Source of the DNA: Lachnospiraceae bacterium EP-SM-12S-S03
Lineage (GTDB): Bacteria; Bacillota; Clostridia; Lachnospirales; Lachnospiraceae
NCBI GenBank assembly: GCA_020540725.1
Contig: JAJBSL010000005.1
Span: forward strand, 1 to 64,000
DNA length: 64,000 nucleotides
Reading direction: 5' to 3'
Positions 33,390-42,707 of this stretch are shown here, one piece after another (within the stretch, counting starts at the first letter, position 1; every line of letters begins with the position of its first letter). The notes under the pieces are model-generated. The model was not told the origin of the DNA, made no database searches, and worked only from the letters and a program-made list of their open reading frames with translations. The position numbers and the translations under genes were made by a program.

Positions 33390-35579
33390 ATGAAGCAGAT
33401 TCAGTTTAAAAAGATAAAGAAAGAAGATATCAAAGAATACTGGAAAGCGAAAAAGGCGCGCCGGGAGGCAATCCTTGAAAAGCGTAGGAACAGTGCTTTT
33501 GCACAGAAGATGAAACCGGTCTATGAGACCATGAACCGGTTCTCTCTCCTGCTTCATGTACTGTATGCCTGCCTGATCAATTTTACAATTGAAGGGATTT
33601 CCAGACATTCTCTTTTTAAGGCATGGGAATATATGGTGGGGTCACCTTGGACATTTTTGTTCAATACGTACTTGATTTTTATTACATTTATGCTTGTATA
33701 CCTTGTACGGCGCCGGGTCTTTACAAGAATTCTGATCACCGTATTCTGGTTAGGACTTGGAATTACAAACGGTTACATGTTATTGATACGTGTTACGCCG
33801 TTTAATGCCCAGGACTTGAAAGTACTGACGGATGCGGTAACATTGTTTGACAAGTATTTCAGTGGATTTCAGGGGCTGATGCTGGCAATCGGAATTGCGG
33901 CGGTTATTGTGTGGATGGTATCCATGTGGCGGCGAGGCGGACAATATACAGGGAAAATGCACAGGTGGCTTGCATTGACTGCTACGGTAGTTCTGTTCGG
34001 AATTACGGGATTTGTGACTGATTATGCTATTGATAAACGTGTGGTTTCCAACTATTTTGGAAACATTGCATTTGCATATGAAGATTATGGATTTCCTTAC
34101 TGCTTTTCTGCCAGTGTATTTAATACAGGAATTTCGCAGCCAAGTGGTTACAGCAAAGAAATGATGGAAGAAATTGCCGAGAGTGGAAAGGTTACAGAGG
34201 TTTCAACATCGAGAAAAGAGATGCCGAATATCATTTTCATTCAGTTGGAATCTTTCTTTGATCCAAGTGAAGTAGAATTTTTCACAACATCCGAAGATCC
34301 GATTCCGAATTTCCGGAAACTTAGCCAGAATTATTCATCCGGATATTTCAAAGCGCCATCTGTGGGCGCGGGTACTGCCAACACAGAATTTGAGGTGCTT
34401 ACCGGAATGAGTATGCGTTATTTTGGACCGGGAGAATATCCGTATAAGACAGTGCTTAAGACAACACAGGCGGAGAGCGCAGCCACTGCTTTGAAAAAAT
34501 TCGGTTATGGAGCACATGCACTCCACAACAATGGGGGAAATTTCTACAGCCGTGCGGATGTTTTCAATAATATCGGATTTGACAGTTATACGAGTAAAGA
34601 ATTCATGAATATCCTTCAAGTGACGGAAAATGGATGGGCGAAAGATGGTATTTTGACAGAACATATCAAAAATGCTATGGATTCTACAGAACAGCAGGAT
34701 TTTGTATTCGGAATTACCGTACAGGGACATGGAGATTATCCGGAAGAAAAATTGATAGAAAATCCGCGGATCAAAGTAGAAGGGATTGAAGATGAAGGAA
34801 GAACAAACGCCTGGGAATATTACGTGAATCAGCTTTATCAGACCGATCAGTTTATCGGAGATCTGATTGGAATGCTGGAAGAAAGAGAAGAACCGGTCGT
34901 ACTTGTTCTTTATGGAGATCATCTCCCAACGATGGGACTGAAAGCAGAAGATTTGAAAGGCAGATACCTTTACAATACCAATTATGTAATCTGGGACAAT
35001 ATCGGATTGAAGAAAGAAGATAAGAACATTGCTGCATATCAGATCATGGCAGATGTGTTTGAACGTCTGGATATTCATTCGGGAACCATATTTAATTATC
35101 ACCAGAACAGAAGAAAGACAAAGAATTATCTTGCGGATCTAGAGCTGCTTCAATACGATATTTTATATGGAAAACAGTATGTATATAATGGAAAGAACCC
35201 GGTACATACAGGCTACATGAAGATGGGAATTCTTGATACCATTGTGACGGATATTGTTCCGACGCTGCAGGACAGCTATAGCTTGTATGGAGAGAATTTT
35301 ACGCAGAACAGTAAAGTCTACGTAAACGGAGAAAAGCAAAGTGCAAAATTCCTGAATAATACAAGACTGGATCTGGAAAATGTAAAATTAGAAAACGGTG
35401 ACAAGATTAAAGTCTGTCAGGTCGGCTCCAGCAACCGTATTTTCCGCGAATCTGCTGAATGGGTGTTCTATGATGGAAAACTCGTGACTCCAAAGCAGTA
35501 TGAAGAGGCGGAGAAAGCAAAGAAAGCAGCGGAAGAAGCCGATAAGACAACGGCAGCAAATGGAGAGACAAATGAATAA
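33390..35579 (+). CDS. LTA synthase family protein (membrane sulfatase-fold phosphotransferase)
   Basis: 729 residues; AAGAGG before the ATG. A charged cytosolic N-terminus (1-45) is followed by about five TM helices (to ~215) and an extracytoplasmic sulfatase-fold domain. Metal and nucleophile motifs: QLESFFDP, GAGTANTEFEVLTG with the probable nucleophilic Thr, and LYGDHLPTMG. The family transfers glycerol phosphate from phosphatidylglycerol to build or decorate polymers. A C-terminal extension of ~130 residues ends in a Lys/Glu/Ala-rich tail. folC overlaps its end by 8 nt. Confidence 0.9.
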   Translation: MKQIQFKKIKKEDIKEYWKAKKARREAILEKRRNSAFAQKMKPVYETMNRFSLLLHVLYACLINFTIEGISRHSLFKAWEYMVGSPWTFLFNTYLIFITFMLVYLVRRRVFTRILITVFWLGLGITNGYMLLIRVTPFNAQDLKVLTDAVTLFDKYFSGFQGLMLAIGIAAVIVWMVSMWRRGGQYTGKMHRWLALTATVVLFGITGFVTDYAIDKRVVSNYFGNIAFAYEDYGFPYCFSASVFNTGISQPSGYSKEMMEEIAESGKVTEVSTSRKEMPNIIFIQLESFFDPSEVEFFTTSEDPIPNFRKLSQNYSSGYFKAPSVGAGTANTEFEVLTGMSMRYFGPGEYPYKTVLKTTQAESAATALKKFGYGAHALHNNGGNFYSRADVFNNIGFDSYTSKEFMNILQVTENGWAKDGILTEHIKNAMDSTEQQDFVFGITVQGHGDYPEEKLIENPRIKVEGIEDEGRTNAWEYYVNQLYQTDQFIGDLIGMLEEREEPVVLVLYGDHLPTMGLKAEDLKGRYLYNTNYVIWDNIGLKKEDKNIAAYQIMADVFERLDIHSGTIFNYHQNRRKTKNYLADLELLQYDILYGKQYVYNGKNPVHTGYMKMGILDTIVTDIVPTLQDSYSLYGENFTQNSKVYVNGEKQSAKFLNNTRLDLENVKLENGDKIKVCQVGSSNRIFRESAEWVFYDGKLVTPKQYEEAEKAKKAAEEADKTTAANGETNE

Positions 35580-36858
35580 ACAAGAGGTGGTATCCTATAT
35601 TGAGGATATTCCTAAATTTACAAGTAAGAATTCTCTGGAGCATACCAGAGAATTTCTTGCACGTTTGGGAGATCCCGAGGAAGGACGTAAAATCCTTCAT
35701 GTAGCGGGAACAAATGGAAAAGGATCAGTCTGTGCATATATGCAGGCGGTCCTTCTAAAAAAAGGAAAGAAAACGGGAATGTTTATTTCGCCTCATCTTA
35801 TGGAAATCAATGAGAGGATCAAAATCAACGGCGAAGACATTTCCGATGAAAAATTTATTGAAGTATTCAATCATGTGAAACATGTAGTAGATGAAATGGA
35901 GAAGGAAGGACTGCCTCATCCGAGCTATTTTGAGTTCCTGTTTGGAATGGCTATGTATACATTCATGGAAGCAGACATGGAATACATCATTTTGGAGACG
36001 GGAATCGGAGGAAGGCTTGATGCAACGAACGCAGTGCGGCATCCCATCGTAACCGTGATCACATCGGTAAGTCTGGATCATATGGAGATCCTTGGAAATA
36101 CGATAGAAGAGATTGCAAAGGAGAAAGCCGGGATCATAAAACCGCATGTGCCGGTTGTATTTCTGGGTGAAAGAGCCAGTACCGATGCAATTGAAATGCG
36201 AGCGGGAAAACTTGCGGCACCATGTATAAAAATCGCGAAAAATGCGTACGAAATTCAAAAAAGAGAGGATAAATATATTGATTTTTCAACAGTGAGTGCG
36301 TATGATAAATATACTACATGGAAGCTTCATAATATAGGAATATATCAGGCGGAGAATGCCATGCTTGCAATCAAAGCATTGGAAAGTATTTTCCCGGAAG
36401 AACAGGATCTGGCTCTTTGGCAGCATGCAATAGAGCAGGTGAGGTGGCCGGGAAGAATGGAAGAGATTCTGCCGGGCGTATGGATTGACGGGGCGCACAA
36501 TGTGGGAGCGATAGAAACATTTGTCAAAAGTGTGAAAGACGCTGCTTCGAAAGAGCATACTGTGATACTATTCTCAGCAGTACAGGATAAGAATTACAGG
36601 AAGATGGTAGAATGCCTTTGCAAAGAAGTTCAGGCAGACGCCTATATTATTACGAAAATACAGGATACACGTGGTGAAGAAATCAGTAAGCTTGCCAGCG
36701 TGTTTCGTCAATATACAGATGAAGAGGTGTTGGCGGAGGAAGACTTAGGACAGGCATTCCGATTAGCCATGGAGAAGAAAGGCAAAGACGGGAGACTTTA
36801 CTGTCTTGGATCCCTTTATCTTGTGGGTATGATCGAAAAATTAACGGGGAGGCGTTAA
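35572..36858 (+). CDS. folC: folylpolyglutamate synthase / dihydrofolate synthase
   Basis: 428 residues from ATG 35572 (ATGAATAA overlap with the previous stop; GGAGAG upstream). P-loop GTNGKGSVCAY, omega-loop region GMFISPHLMEINERI, ETGIGGRLDATN, and DGAHN near residue 305. It adds glutamates to folates, and often joins glutamate to dihydropteroate. The short 44-codon gene follows. Confidence 0.95.
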   Translation: MNKQEVVSYIEDIPKFTSKNSLEHTREFLARLGDPEEGRKILHVAGTNGKGSVCAYMQAVLLKKGKKTGMFISPHLMEINERIKINGEDISDEKFIEVFNHVKHVVDEMEKEGLPHPSYFEFLFGMAMYTFMEADMEYIILETGIGGRLDATNAVRHPIVTVITSVSLDHMEILGNTIEEIAKEKAGIIKPHVPVVFLGERASTDAIEMRAGKLAAPCIKIAKNAYEIQKREDKYIDFSTVSAYDKYTTWKLHNIGIYQAENAMLAIKALESIFPEEQDLALWQHAIEQVRWPGRMEEILPGVWIDGAHNVGAIETFVKSVKDAASKEHTVILFSAVQDKNYRKMVECLCKEVQADAYIITKIQDTRGEEISKLASVFRQYTDEEVLAEEDLGQAFRLAMEKKGKDGRLYCLGSLYLVGMIEKLTGRR

Positions 36859-36861
36859 AAA

Positions 36862-36996
36862 ATGTTGGATTTTGAAGAAGAATTGAAGAAATTTAAACCA
36901 AGTGTGGAAGTGGAGCAGATCGAGGACGCAATTTATCAGGAAGATCTTACAGATATGACGGATATTCTGCGTGAGATGGTAAAACAGACGAAGTAA
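36862..36996 (+). CDS. 44-residue acidic protein of unknown function
   Basis: ATG 36862 with GGGGAGG 10 nt upstream; stop at 36994. The peptide (MLDFEEELKKFKPSVEVEQI start) is helical and acidic with regular hydrophobic spacing, and no TM segment. It fits between folC and the TPR gene with short gaps, and codon use resembles its neighbours. Not a known domain to me; it could be a small regulatory or partner peptide. Confidence 0.7.
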   Translation: MLDFEEELKKFKPSVEVEQIEDAIYQEDLTDMTDILREMVKQTK

Positions 36997-37015
36997 AGAT
37001 TGTGGGGAGAACAAG

Positions 37016-38374
37016 TTGGAGTATACAAAGAAACTGATATATCAATCAAATTACTGGTATAATGACGGGCTTAATAAGGCGCAGATTCACGATACATCCG
37101 GAGCCATAAGTTCTCTTAGAAAGAGCCTTCAATATAATAGAAGGAACGTAACGGCGAGAAACCTTCTGGGACTTGTCTATTACGCAAGAGGCGAAGTCGG
37201 AGAGGCGCTTGTAGAATGGATCATCAGTAAGAACTTTAAGAGCCATGAAAACATTGCAGACTATTTTATAAAAAAAGTACAGGGGAATCCGGCGGAGCTG
37301 GAGGTTGCAAATAATGCGATCAAGAAGTACAATCAGTGCCTGACTTATTGTGATCAGAATGGGGAGGATCTTGCACTGATCCAGTTGAAGAAGGTTGTAC
37401 AGGCTCATCCGACATTTTTGAAAGCCCAACTGCTTCTTGCGCTTCTCTATATAAGGACGGAGCAGTACGGCAAAGCAAGACAAGTACTCAAAAGAGCACA
37501 TAAGCTTGATACGACCAACGAGATGACATTGCGGTATATGCATGAATTGTCGAGACTGAACAGCAAAAAGATTGCAAAAATCAAAGAAGAAAAAGAACAG
37601 ACCGTTACTTATCAAGTTGGAAATGAGACGATCATCCAGCCGGCAGCGGCAGGTGTGAAGGACAATGGACTTCTTACGACGTTTGTCAATCTTCTGATCG
37701 GATTGGCAGTAGGAGCGGCGGTCGTATGGTTCCTTGTAGTTCCCGGGGTTGATCAGGCACAGGCATCGAAACGCAACAAAGAGATCGTGAAATACAGCGA
37801 TCAGATTGCGGCAAAGAATGCGGAAGTCAGCGCGCTCAAAAAGGAACTGGAAGGATATCGAGATGCCAACGCAGATACGGAGGCTGCCAAGAAAACGGCA
37901 GAATCCACCCAGGAAAGTTATGAATCCTTGCTTGTTTTGGAAGATTACTGGAGCTCAAAAGAGAAAAGTGACGCCCAGATGCTAGAACAGCTTCTGAAGA
38001 TCAATCAGGACTCACTGGGCGAGCAAGCGAAGAAATTATACAAAGAAATTCATGATGATATTTCACCGCGAGTATGCAAAAAGCAGTATCGATCAGGGAA
38101 AGCAAGTTTTGAGGAAGGCAGCTACGAAGATGCAATTGAGTCATTGAGTACGGTGATATCTCTGGATGAAGGATATGACGATGGACAGGCTCTGCTTCTG
38201 CTTATGCAGGCTTATGAAAAAGCAGGAAAGACAGAAGAATACAAATCCACTTATGAGAAAGCGAAGGAACTTTATCCGGATGCGGTAGCTGAACTGGAAA
38301 GCAAGAAAGAATCCCAAAGTACAGAAAACAACACGCAGGATTCTGGAAATACAGAAGACAATAACGAAGAATAG
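37016..38374 (+). CDS. TPR-repeat membrane protein
   Basis: 452 residues from TTG (GGGGAG upstream). TPR units occupy ~10-180 (for example ISSLRKSLQYNRRNVTARNL and AQLLLALLYIRTEQYGKARQ). One TM helix at ~219-243 is followed by a coiled coil (about 250-310) and further TPR-like repeats (YEDAIESLSTVISLDEGYDD). The tail is Ser/Thr/Asn/Glu-rich. The TPRs before the TM are probably cytosolic and the rest outside. Probable scaffold protein; partner unknown. It directly precedes the spoIIA operon behind its own terminator. Confidence 0.75.
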   Translation: MEYTKKLIYQSNYWYNDGLNKAQIHDTSGAISSLRKSLQYNRRNVTARNLLGLVYYARGEVGEALVEWIISKNFKSHENIADYFIKKVQGNPAELEVANNAIKKYNQCLTYCDQNGEDLALIQLKKVVQAHPTFLKAQLLLALLYIRTEQYGKARQVLKRAHKLDTTNEMTLRYMHELSRLNSKKIAKIKEEKEQTVTYQVGNETIIQPAAAGVKDNGLLTTFVNLLIGLAVGAAVVWFLVVPGVDQAQASKRNKEIVKYSDQIAAKNAEVSALKKELEGYRDANADTEAAKKTAESTQESYESLLVLEDYWSSKEKSDAQMLEQLLKINQDSLGEQAKKLYKEIHDDISPRVCKKQYRSGKASFEEGSYEDAIESLSTVISLDEGYDDGQALLLLMQAYEKAGKTEEYKSTYEKAKELYPDAVAELESKKESQSTENNTQDSGNTEDNNEE

Positions 38375-38380
38375 TACACA

Positions 38381-38418
38381 AAAGACAGAGAAGATGAGGG
38401 AGTTTTCTCTGTCTTTTC
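38381..38418 (+). terminator. terminator after the TPR gene
   Basis: AAAGACAGAGAA (38381-38392) / TTCTCTGTCTTT (38405-38416), followed by TCTT. Confidence 0.8.
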
Positions 38419-38421
38419 TTA

Positions 38422-38436
38422 TGATATAGGAAAGTT
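38422..38436. repeat. ATAGGA repeat, half copy
   Basis: TGATATAGGAAAGTTC matches the left arm of the palindrome at 44851; the right arm is missing. It again sits just after a terminator tail. Confidence 0.4.
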
Positions 38437-38487
38437 CACATTTTATTACATGTATACAAGAAATTTTAAATAAGGGGGAAGAAAAAC

Positions 38488-38805
38488 ATGGACTACAGAA
38501 TACAGGAGAATTGCCTGACTATTTTTCTGCCGCGTGAACTAGATCATCACAACGCAGAAGATATCCGGAAAATGTCGGATCATCTGATTGAAAGGAAGCA
38601 TATCAAACATGTCATATTTGATTTCAAAGGGACTCATTTTATGGACAGTTCCGGAATAGGTGTGATCATGGGGCGCTATAAGAAAGTAAATCTTCTCGGA
38701 GGAGAAGTGTGGGCATCCCATACCAATGAAAGAATGAAGAAGATCCTGCTGATGTCAGGGGTTACAAAAATCATGCAGATGTGCGAGGAGGAACAGAGTA
38801 TATGA
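38488..38805 (+). CDS. spoIIAA: anti-sigma-F factor antagonist
   Basis: 105 residues; AGGGGGAAG before the ATG. STAS fold with the phosphorylatable serine in FMDSSGIGVIMGRY (Ser near residue 57). Unphosphorylated SpoIIAA releases sigma-F from SpoIIAB in the forespore. Stop and spoIIAB start overlap (ATGA). Confidence 0.96.
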   Translation: MDYRIQENCLTIFLPRELDHHNAEDIRKMSDHLIERKHIKHVIFDFKGTHFMDSSGIGVIMGRYKKVNLLGGEVWASHTNERMKKILLMSGVTKIMQMCEEEQSI

Positions 38806-39257
38806 AAGACACAAATGAAATGGAAGTAGTATTTGACAGCAGATCCACGAATGAAGGATTCGCAAGAGTAACGGTGGCGTCATTTATGACACAACTCAAT
38901 CCGACGCTGGAGGAAGTGTCGGATGTGAAAACAGCGGTATCTGAGGCTGTGACCAATGCGATCATTCATGGGTATGAAAATGAGGTACATAAAATCCGGA
39001 TCGTGTGCAGGACCAAAGGGCATAAGATCTGTATCCGGATCGAAGATCAGGGAAAAGGGATCGAAAATGTGCAAAAGGCCATGGAACCGCTTTTTACAAC
39101 AAAACCGGAACTTGAAAGATCCGGCATGGGATTCGCATTTATGGAAGCATTTATGGACAAACTGGAAGTGACATCAAAACCGGGGAAAGGGACTACAGTG
39201 TATATGGAGAAAATCATAGGGAAAGGACGGGAAGCATGGAGCACACAATCGCTTTGA
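38802..39257 (+). CDS. spoIIAB: anti-sigma-F factor / serine kinase
   Basis: 151 residues from ATG 38802 (GAGGAGG upstream). GHKL ATPase motifs: N-box SEAVTNAIIHGYE, G1 EDQGKGIENV, and GMGFAFMEAFMD. It binds sigma-F in the predivisional cell and phosphorylates SpoIIAA. Its end overlaps sigF by 22 nt. Confidence 0.96.
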   Translation: MKDTNEMEVVFDSRSTNEGFARVTVASFMTQLNPTLEEVSDVKTAVSEAVTNAIIHGYENEVHKIRIVCRTKGHKICIRIEDQGKGIENVQKAMEPLFTTKPELERSGMGFAFMEAFMDKLEVTSKPGKGTTVYMEKIIGKGREAWSTQSL

Positions 39258-39949
39258 TCAAACGCTCACACGAGGGAGATGAAAAAGCGAGGACACAGCT
39301 TGTAGAGGAAAATGTGGGGCTGATCTGGTGCGTTGCCAAGCGTTTTTATGGACGGGGGACAGAAGCGGAAGATTTATTTCAAATCGGAAGTATCGGGTTG
39401 CTAAAAGCAATCGACAAATTCGATCTGTCATATGATGTGAAATTTTCAACGTATGCAGTCCCCATGATATCCGGGGAAATCAAACGGTTTTTAAGAGATG
39501 ATGGTATGATAAAAGTAAGCCGGTCGTTGAAAGAACTGGCATATAAAGCGTATTTGGTAAAAGAAAAACTTACGGATAAACTGAACCGGGAACCCACACT
39601 GGAGGAAATCGCAGATACAATGGATGTGCCAAAGGAGGAACTTGTGCAGGCATTGGAATCCACCGGCGAGGTGGAGTCACTTCACAAACCGGTATACCAG
39701 CAGGATGGCAGTGAACTACAGCTTATGGAGCGGCTGCCGGAGAAGGAGGAACAAGAAGAAAAAATCATCAACCATATGTTGCTATCGCAGCTATTGACCC
39801 ATTTGGACAAAGAAGAAAGACAGCTCATTTATTTACGATATTTTGCAAATAAGACACAGTCCGAAATCGGAAAAAAGCTTGGCATATCCCAGGTACAGGT
39901 TTCCAGACTGGAAAAGCGTATTTTGAAAAATTTAAGAGAAAAGATTTAG
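39236..39949 (+). CDS. sigF: sporulation sigma factor sigma-F
   Basis: 237 residues; AAAGGAC lies 8 nt upstream. Sigma-70 region 2 (EDLFQIGSIGLLKAIDKFDL, KFSTYAVPMISGEIKRFLRD) and region 4 (LIYLRYFANKTQSEIGKKLG, ISQVQVSRLEKRIL). It directs early forespore transcription. Third gene of the classical spoIIA operon. Confidence 0.96.
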   Translation: MEHTIALIKRSHEGDEKARTQLVEENVGLIWCVAKRFYGRGTEAEDLFQIGSIGLLKAIDKFDLSYDVKFSTYAVPMISGEIKRFLRDDGMIKVSRSLKELAYKAYLVKEKLTDKLNREPTLEEIADTMDVPKEELVQALESTGEVESLHKPVYQQDGSELQLMERLPEKEEQEEKIINHMLLSQLLTHLDKEERQLIYLRYFANKTQSEIGKKLGISQVQVSRLEKRILKNLREKI

Positions 39950-39966
39950 AAAAAGGCATACCCGAT

Positions 39967-39995
39967 GTATATTTTTTCCGGGAAATCACATACTA
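39967..39995 (+). promoter_or_regulatory. possible sigma-G promoter of the spoVA operon
   Basis: GTATA (39967-39971) fits the GHATR -35 and CATACTA (39989-39995) fits the CATWHTA -10 of sigma-G, with a 17-bp spacer (18 is usual). SpoVA operons are known sigma-G targets. Confidence 0.45.
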
Positions 39996-40023
39996 CTTAC
40001 CAGACGAAAGGAAGGTGTGAAGT

Positions 40024-40191
40024 ATGGAAAGATCAAGGAAAAAGCTTCGGATATGCCTGTTTTTTATCGTGCTTTTGGCTGTTTTAGCCGGATTTATTTA
40101 TTATTTTTCGGATGTAAGAAGCACAGGCGAGATTGAGGATGGCGTTCTTGTGAAAAGAGCAAAGGTGCAGATGGAGCGGATGATCGGATGA
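40024..40191 (+). CDS. 55-residue single-TM peptide in the sporulation block
   Basis: ATG 40024 with GGAAGG 8 nt upstream. Basic N-terminus (ERSRKKLR), one TM helix (ICLFFIVLLAVLAGFIYYF, ~10-28), and a short extracytoplasmic tail ending KAKVQMERMIG-like. Its stop overlaps the spoVAA start (ATGA), which implies co-translation. I know no function; it is a candidate small spore-membrane protein. Confidence 0.75.
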   Translation: MERSRKKLRICLFFIVLLAVLAGFIYYFSDVRSTGEIEDGVLVKRAKVQMERMIG

Positions 40192-40847
40192 AGAAAGAGA
40201 CTATTTACCTAAAAGCAGAGCAAAATATAGAAGTAACACATCCGGATGTATCCCTTGGAGATGTTGTACAAATCGAATGTTCCGATCCGACGGTGGTTCC
40301 GAAGCTGAAAGCGATGAAACTTCTGAAATTCCGGAACGGAAAGAAAAGAAGATGTGTCATTTCCATTTTAAAGATCATAGAGTGTATTCATAAACAATAT
40401 CCGATGTTGGAAATTCAGAATGTAGGAGAACCGGATCTCATTATTACATTTGAAAATCAGAAAACACCAGGTGCGTTCGTACATTGGATGAAGGTGATTG
40501 CCGTTGTTGCAATTACATTTACCGGGGCGGCTTTTTCTATTATGACCTTCAATAATGATGTGGATACAACGAAATTGTTTGGGCAGATATATGAACTTTT
40601 GATGGGGAATCCAAGCGACGGGTTTACGGTGCTGGAATTTATGTACAGCATTGGAATGATTGTGGGGATCCTCATATTCTTCAACCATTTCGGAGGAAAG
40701 AAGTTCAGTGTGGATCCTACACCGATGGAAGTAGAAATGCGGCTTTATGAAAATGATATTCAGACAACGTTGATTGAGAATTATTCGAGAAAGGGGCAGG
40801 AAATCGATGTGGGCAAAACAGTTTCTGCTGGCACTCATAGGACTTAG
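40188..40847 (+). CDS. spoVAA: stage V sporulation protein AA
   Basis: 219 residues. An N-terminal cytosolic alpha/beta part (~1-95; TIYLKAEQNIEVTHPDVSL) is followed by two TM helices (~100-125 and ~145-165). It forms part of the forespore SpoVA channel that moves dipicolinic acid. Its last 41 nt overlap spoVAB. Confidence 0.88.
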   Translation: MKKETIYLKAEQNIEVTHPDVSLGDVVQIECSDPTVVPKLKAMKLLKFRNGKKRRCVISILKIIECIHKQYPMLEIQNVGEPDLIITFENQKTPGAFVHWMKVIAVVAITFTGAAFSIMTFNNDVDTTKLFGQIYELLMGNPSDGFTVLEFMYSIGMIVGILIFFNHFGGKKFSVDPTPMEVEMRLYENDIQTTLIENYSRKGQEIDVGKTVSAGTHRT

Positions 40848-41223
40848 TGCAGGTGTGACAGTCGCTGCGGGACTATTCTCCTTCATCATCAGTCTGGGAG
40901 TCGTATCGGACTTTGCAGATCGGACGCATACGGGAAAACATGTACTCCTTTATGAGACAAGTATTGCACTTGGAGGGATTTTGGGGAATATTTTTATTAT
41001 TTATCAGATTCCCTTGGAAATGGGGAAAATTGCAGTAGCGGTATTTGGGCTATTTGCAGGAATCTTTGCAGGATGTTGGGCAATGGCGCTTGCGGAAATT
41101 CTAAATGTGTTCCCGATTTTTATCCGGCGGATCCGGATTATAAAATGTGTTCCCTACATTATATTAAGCATGGCCATTGGAAGAGGCGTGGGAGCTTTGA
41201 TCTTCTTTGCAAACCGATGGTAG
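40807..41223 (+). CDS. spoVAB: stage V sporulation protein AB
   Basis: 138 residues from ATG 40807 (AGGA upstream), overlapping spoVAA. Four TM helices; the segment GLSAGVTVAAGLFSFIISLG and the central IALGGILGNIFIIYQ fit the family. Integral subunit of the SpoVA system. Confidence 0.88.
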   Translation: MWAKQFLLALIGLSAGVTVAAGLFSFIISLGVVSDFADRTHTGKHVLLYETSIALGGILGNIFIIYQIPLEMGKIAVAVFGLFAGIFAGCWAMALAEILNVFPIFIRRIRIIKCVPYIILSMAIGRGVGALIFFANRW

Positions 41224-41234
41224 AAAGGAATTAT

Positions 41235-41696
41235 ATGGAAAAAGAGAAAATGGAAAAGGCATACGAACAGTATGTCAAAAAGAAAACTCCGGTGCACAAC
41301 GTATACCTGAATATGGCAAAAGCATTTGTCACGGGAGGGGGAATCTGTGTCATCGGTCAGTTTATACTCAATTATTGTAAAGGAAAAGGTCTTTCAGATG
41401 ACATAAGCGGGGCATGGACTTCTTTGGTGCTCGTGTTGTTAAGCGTAATCCTGACGGGATTCAATGTGTACTATAAGATAGCAAAATGGGGCGGGGCAGG
41501 AGCGCTTGTGCCCATTACGGGGTTTGCGAATTCTGTGGCATCTCCGGCTATTGAATACAAAAAAGAAGGGCAGATTTTCGGAATCGGCTGCAAAATTTTT
41601 ACAATTGCAGGACCGGTTATACTCTATGGGGTGATGACATCCTGGGTTCTTGGAGTGATTTATTATCTGGCGATGAAAGCGGGGGTGATTGCGTGA
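41235..41696 (+). CDS. spoVAC: stage V sporulation protein AC
   Basis: 153 residues from ATG 41235 (AAAGGA upstream). Four TM helices and the conserved GGAGALVPITGFANSVASPA. SpoVAC behaves as a mechanosensitive channel in B. subtilis. GTGA overlap with spoVAD. Confidence 0.92.
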   Translation: MEKEKMEKAYEQYVKKKTPVHNVYLNMAKAFVTGGGICVIGQFILNYCKGKGLSDDISGAWTSLVLVLLSVILTGFNVYYKIAKWGGAGALVPITGFANSVASPAIEYKKEGQIFGIGCKIFTIAGPVILYGVMTSWVLGVIYYLAMKAGVIA

Positions 41697-42697
41697 TCAA
41701 AGGAAGTCAGAGTATCTGGTTTGAAAATGCACCATTTATTGTAAGCAGTGGTTCGATTGTGGGGAAAAAAGAAGGGGAAGGGCCCCTTGGAAAATTGTTT
41801 GATAAAGTAGGAAAAGATGATCTTTTCGGGGAAGAAACATGGGAGGCGGCAGAAAGTACAATGCAGAAAGAAGCTTGCCTTCTGGCACTTAGAAAGGTAC
41901 ATGTAACGCCGCAGGAGGTTCGTTATCTCTATGGTGGAGATCTTTTGCGTCAGGGGATTGCAACAAGCATGGGAACAGAAGCATTACAGATTCCCATGTT
42001 TGGGCTCTATGGGGCATGTTCCACATCCGGAGAAGCGCTTGCTCTAAGCGCTATGACCGTGGCGGCAGGGTATGGAGATTTGATGCTTGCTGTTACCTCC
42101 AGTCATTTCGGAAGCGCGGAAAAAGAGTTCCGCTTCCCCCTTGGATATGCCACGCAGCGGCCGTTGTCTGCCCAGTGGACCGTGACGGGAAGCGGTGCAT
42201 TTCTCGTAGGAAAGAAAAAAAGCCGGGTTAGAATTGCCGGTGTAACCGTAGGGAAAATTGTGGACTACGGATTAAAAGATTCTCAGAATATGGGAGCCTG
42301 CATGGCGCCGGCGGCCTGTGACACGATATTACGGAATCTGGAGGATCTTGGAAGAAAAGAAAGTGATTATGACAGGATCATTACAGGAGATCTTGGATAT
42401 GTGGGACAGAGCATTCTGTTTGATCTGATGCGAAAAGAAGGAAAAGATATCAAGCAAAACCATATGGACTGTGGCATGGTGATTTTCGACCAGAAGACGC
42501 AGGATACACATGCCGGAGGAAGCGGCTGCGGCTGTGCGGCAACGACCCTTGCATCTTACATTCTTCCGAAATTGGAACGGGGAGAATGGAAAAGAGTTCT
42601 TTTTGTCCCGACGGGAGCTTTGATGTCCACGGTAAGTTTCAATGAAGGAGAAAGTGTTCCGGGAATTGCACATGGGATTGTGTTGGAACACTGTTAG
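41693..42697 (+). CDS. spoVAD: stage V sporulation protein AD
   Basis: 334 residues from GTG. Thiolase-like fold without membrane segments: FGLYGACSTSGEALALSAM at the position of the thiolase nucleophile, HAGGSGCGCAATTLAS later. SpoVAD binds dipicolinic acid in B. subtilis and docks to the membrane subunits. Confidence 0.92.
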   Translation: MIKGSQSIWFENAPFIVSSGSIVGKKEGEGPLGKLFDKVGKDDLFGEETWEAAESTMQKEACLLALRKVHVTPQEVRYLYGGDLLRQGIATSMGTEALQIPMFGLYGACSTSGEALALSAMTVAAGYGDLMLAVTSSHFGSAEKEFRFPLGYATQRPLSAQWTVTGSGAFLVGKKKSRVRIAGVTVGKIVDYGLKDSQNMGACMAPAACDTILRNLEDLGRKESDYDRIITGDLGYVGQSILFDLMRKEGKDIKQNHMDCGMVIFDQKTQDTHAGGSGCGCAATTLASYILPKLERGEWKRVLFVPTGALMSTVSFNEGESVPGIAHGIVLEHC

Positions 42698-42707
42698 GAG
42701 GGGAAAT

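Noticed and set aside
38419-38487. Sigma-H promoter of the spoIIA operon
   Set aside because: AGGAAAG is present but no GAAT -10 at 11-12 bp spacing; the sequence is explained by the repeat arm.
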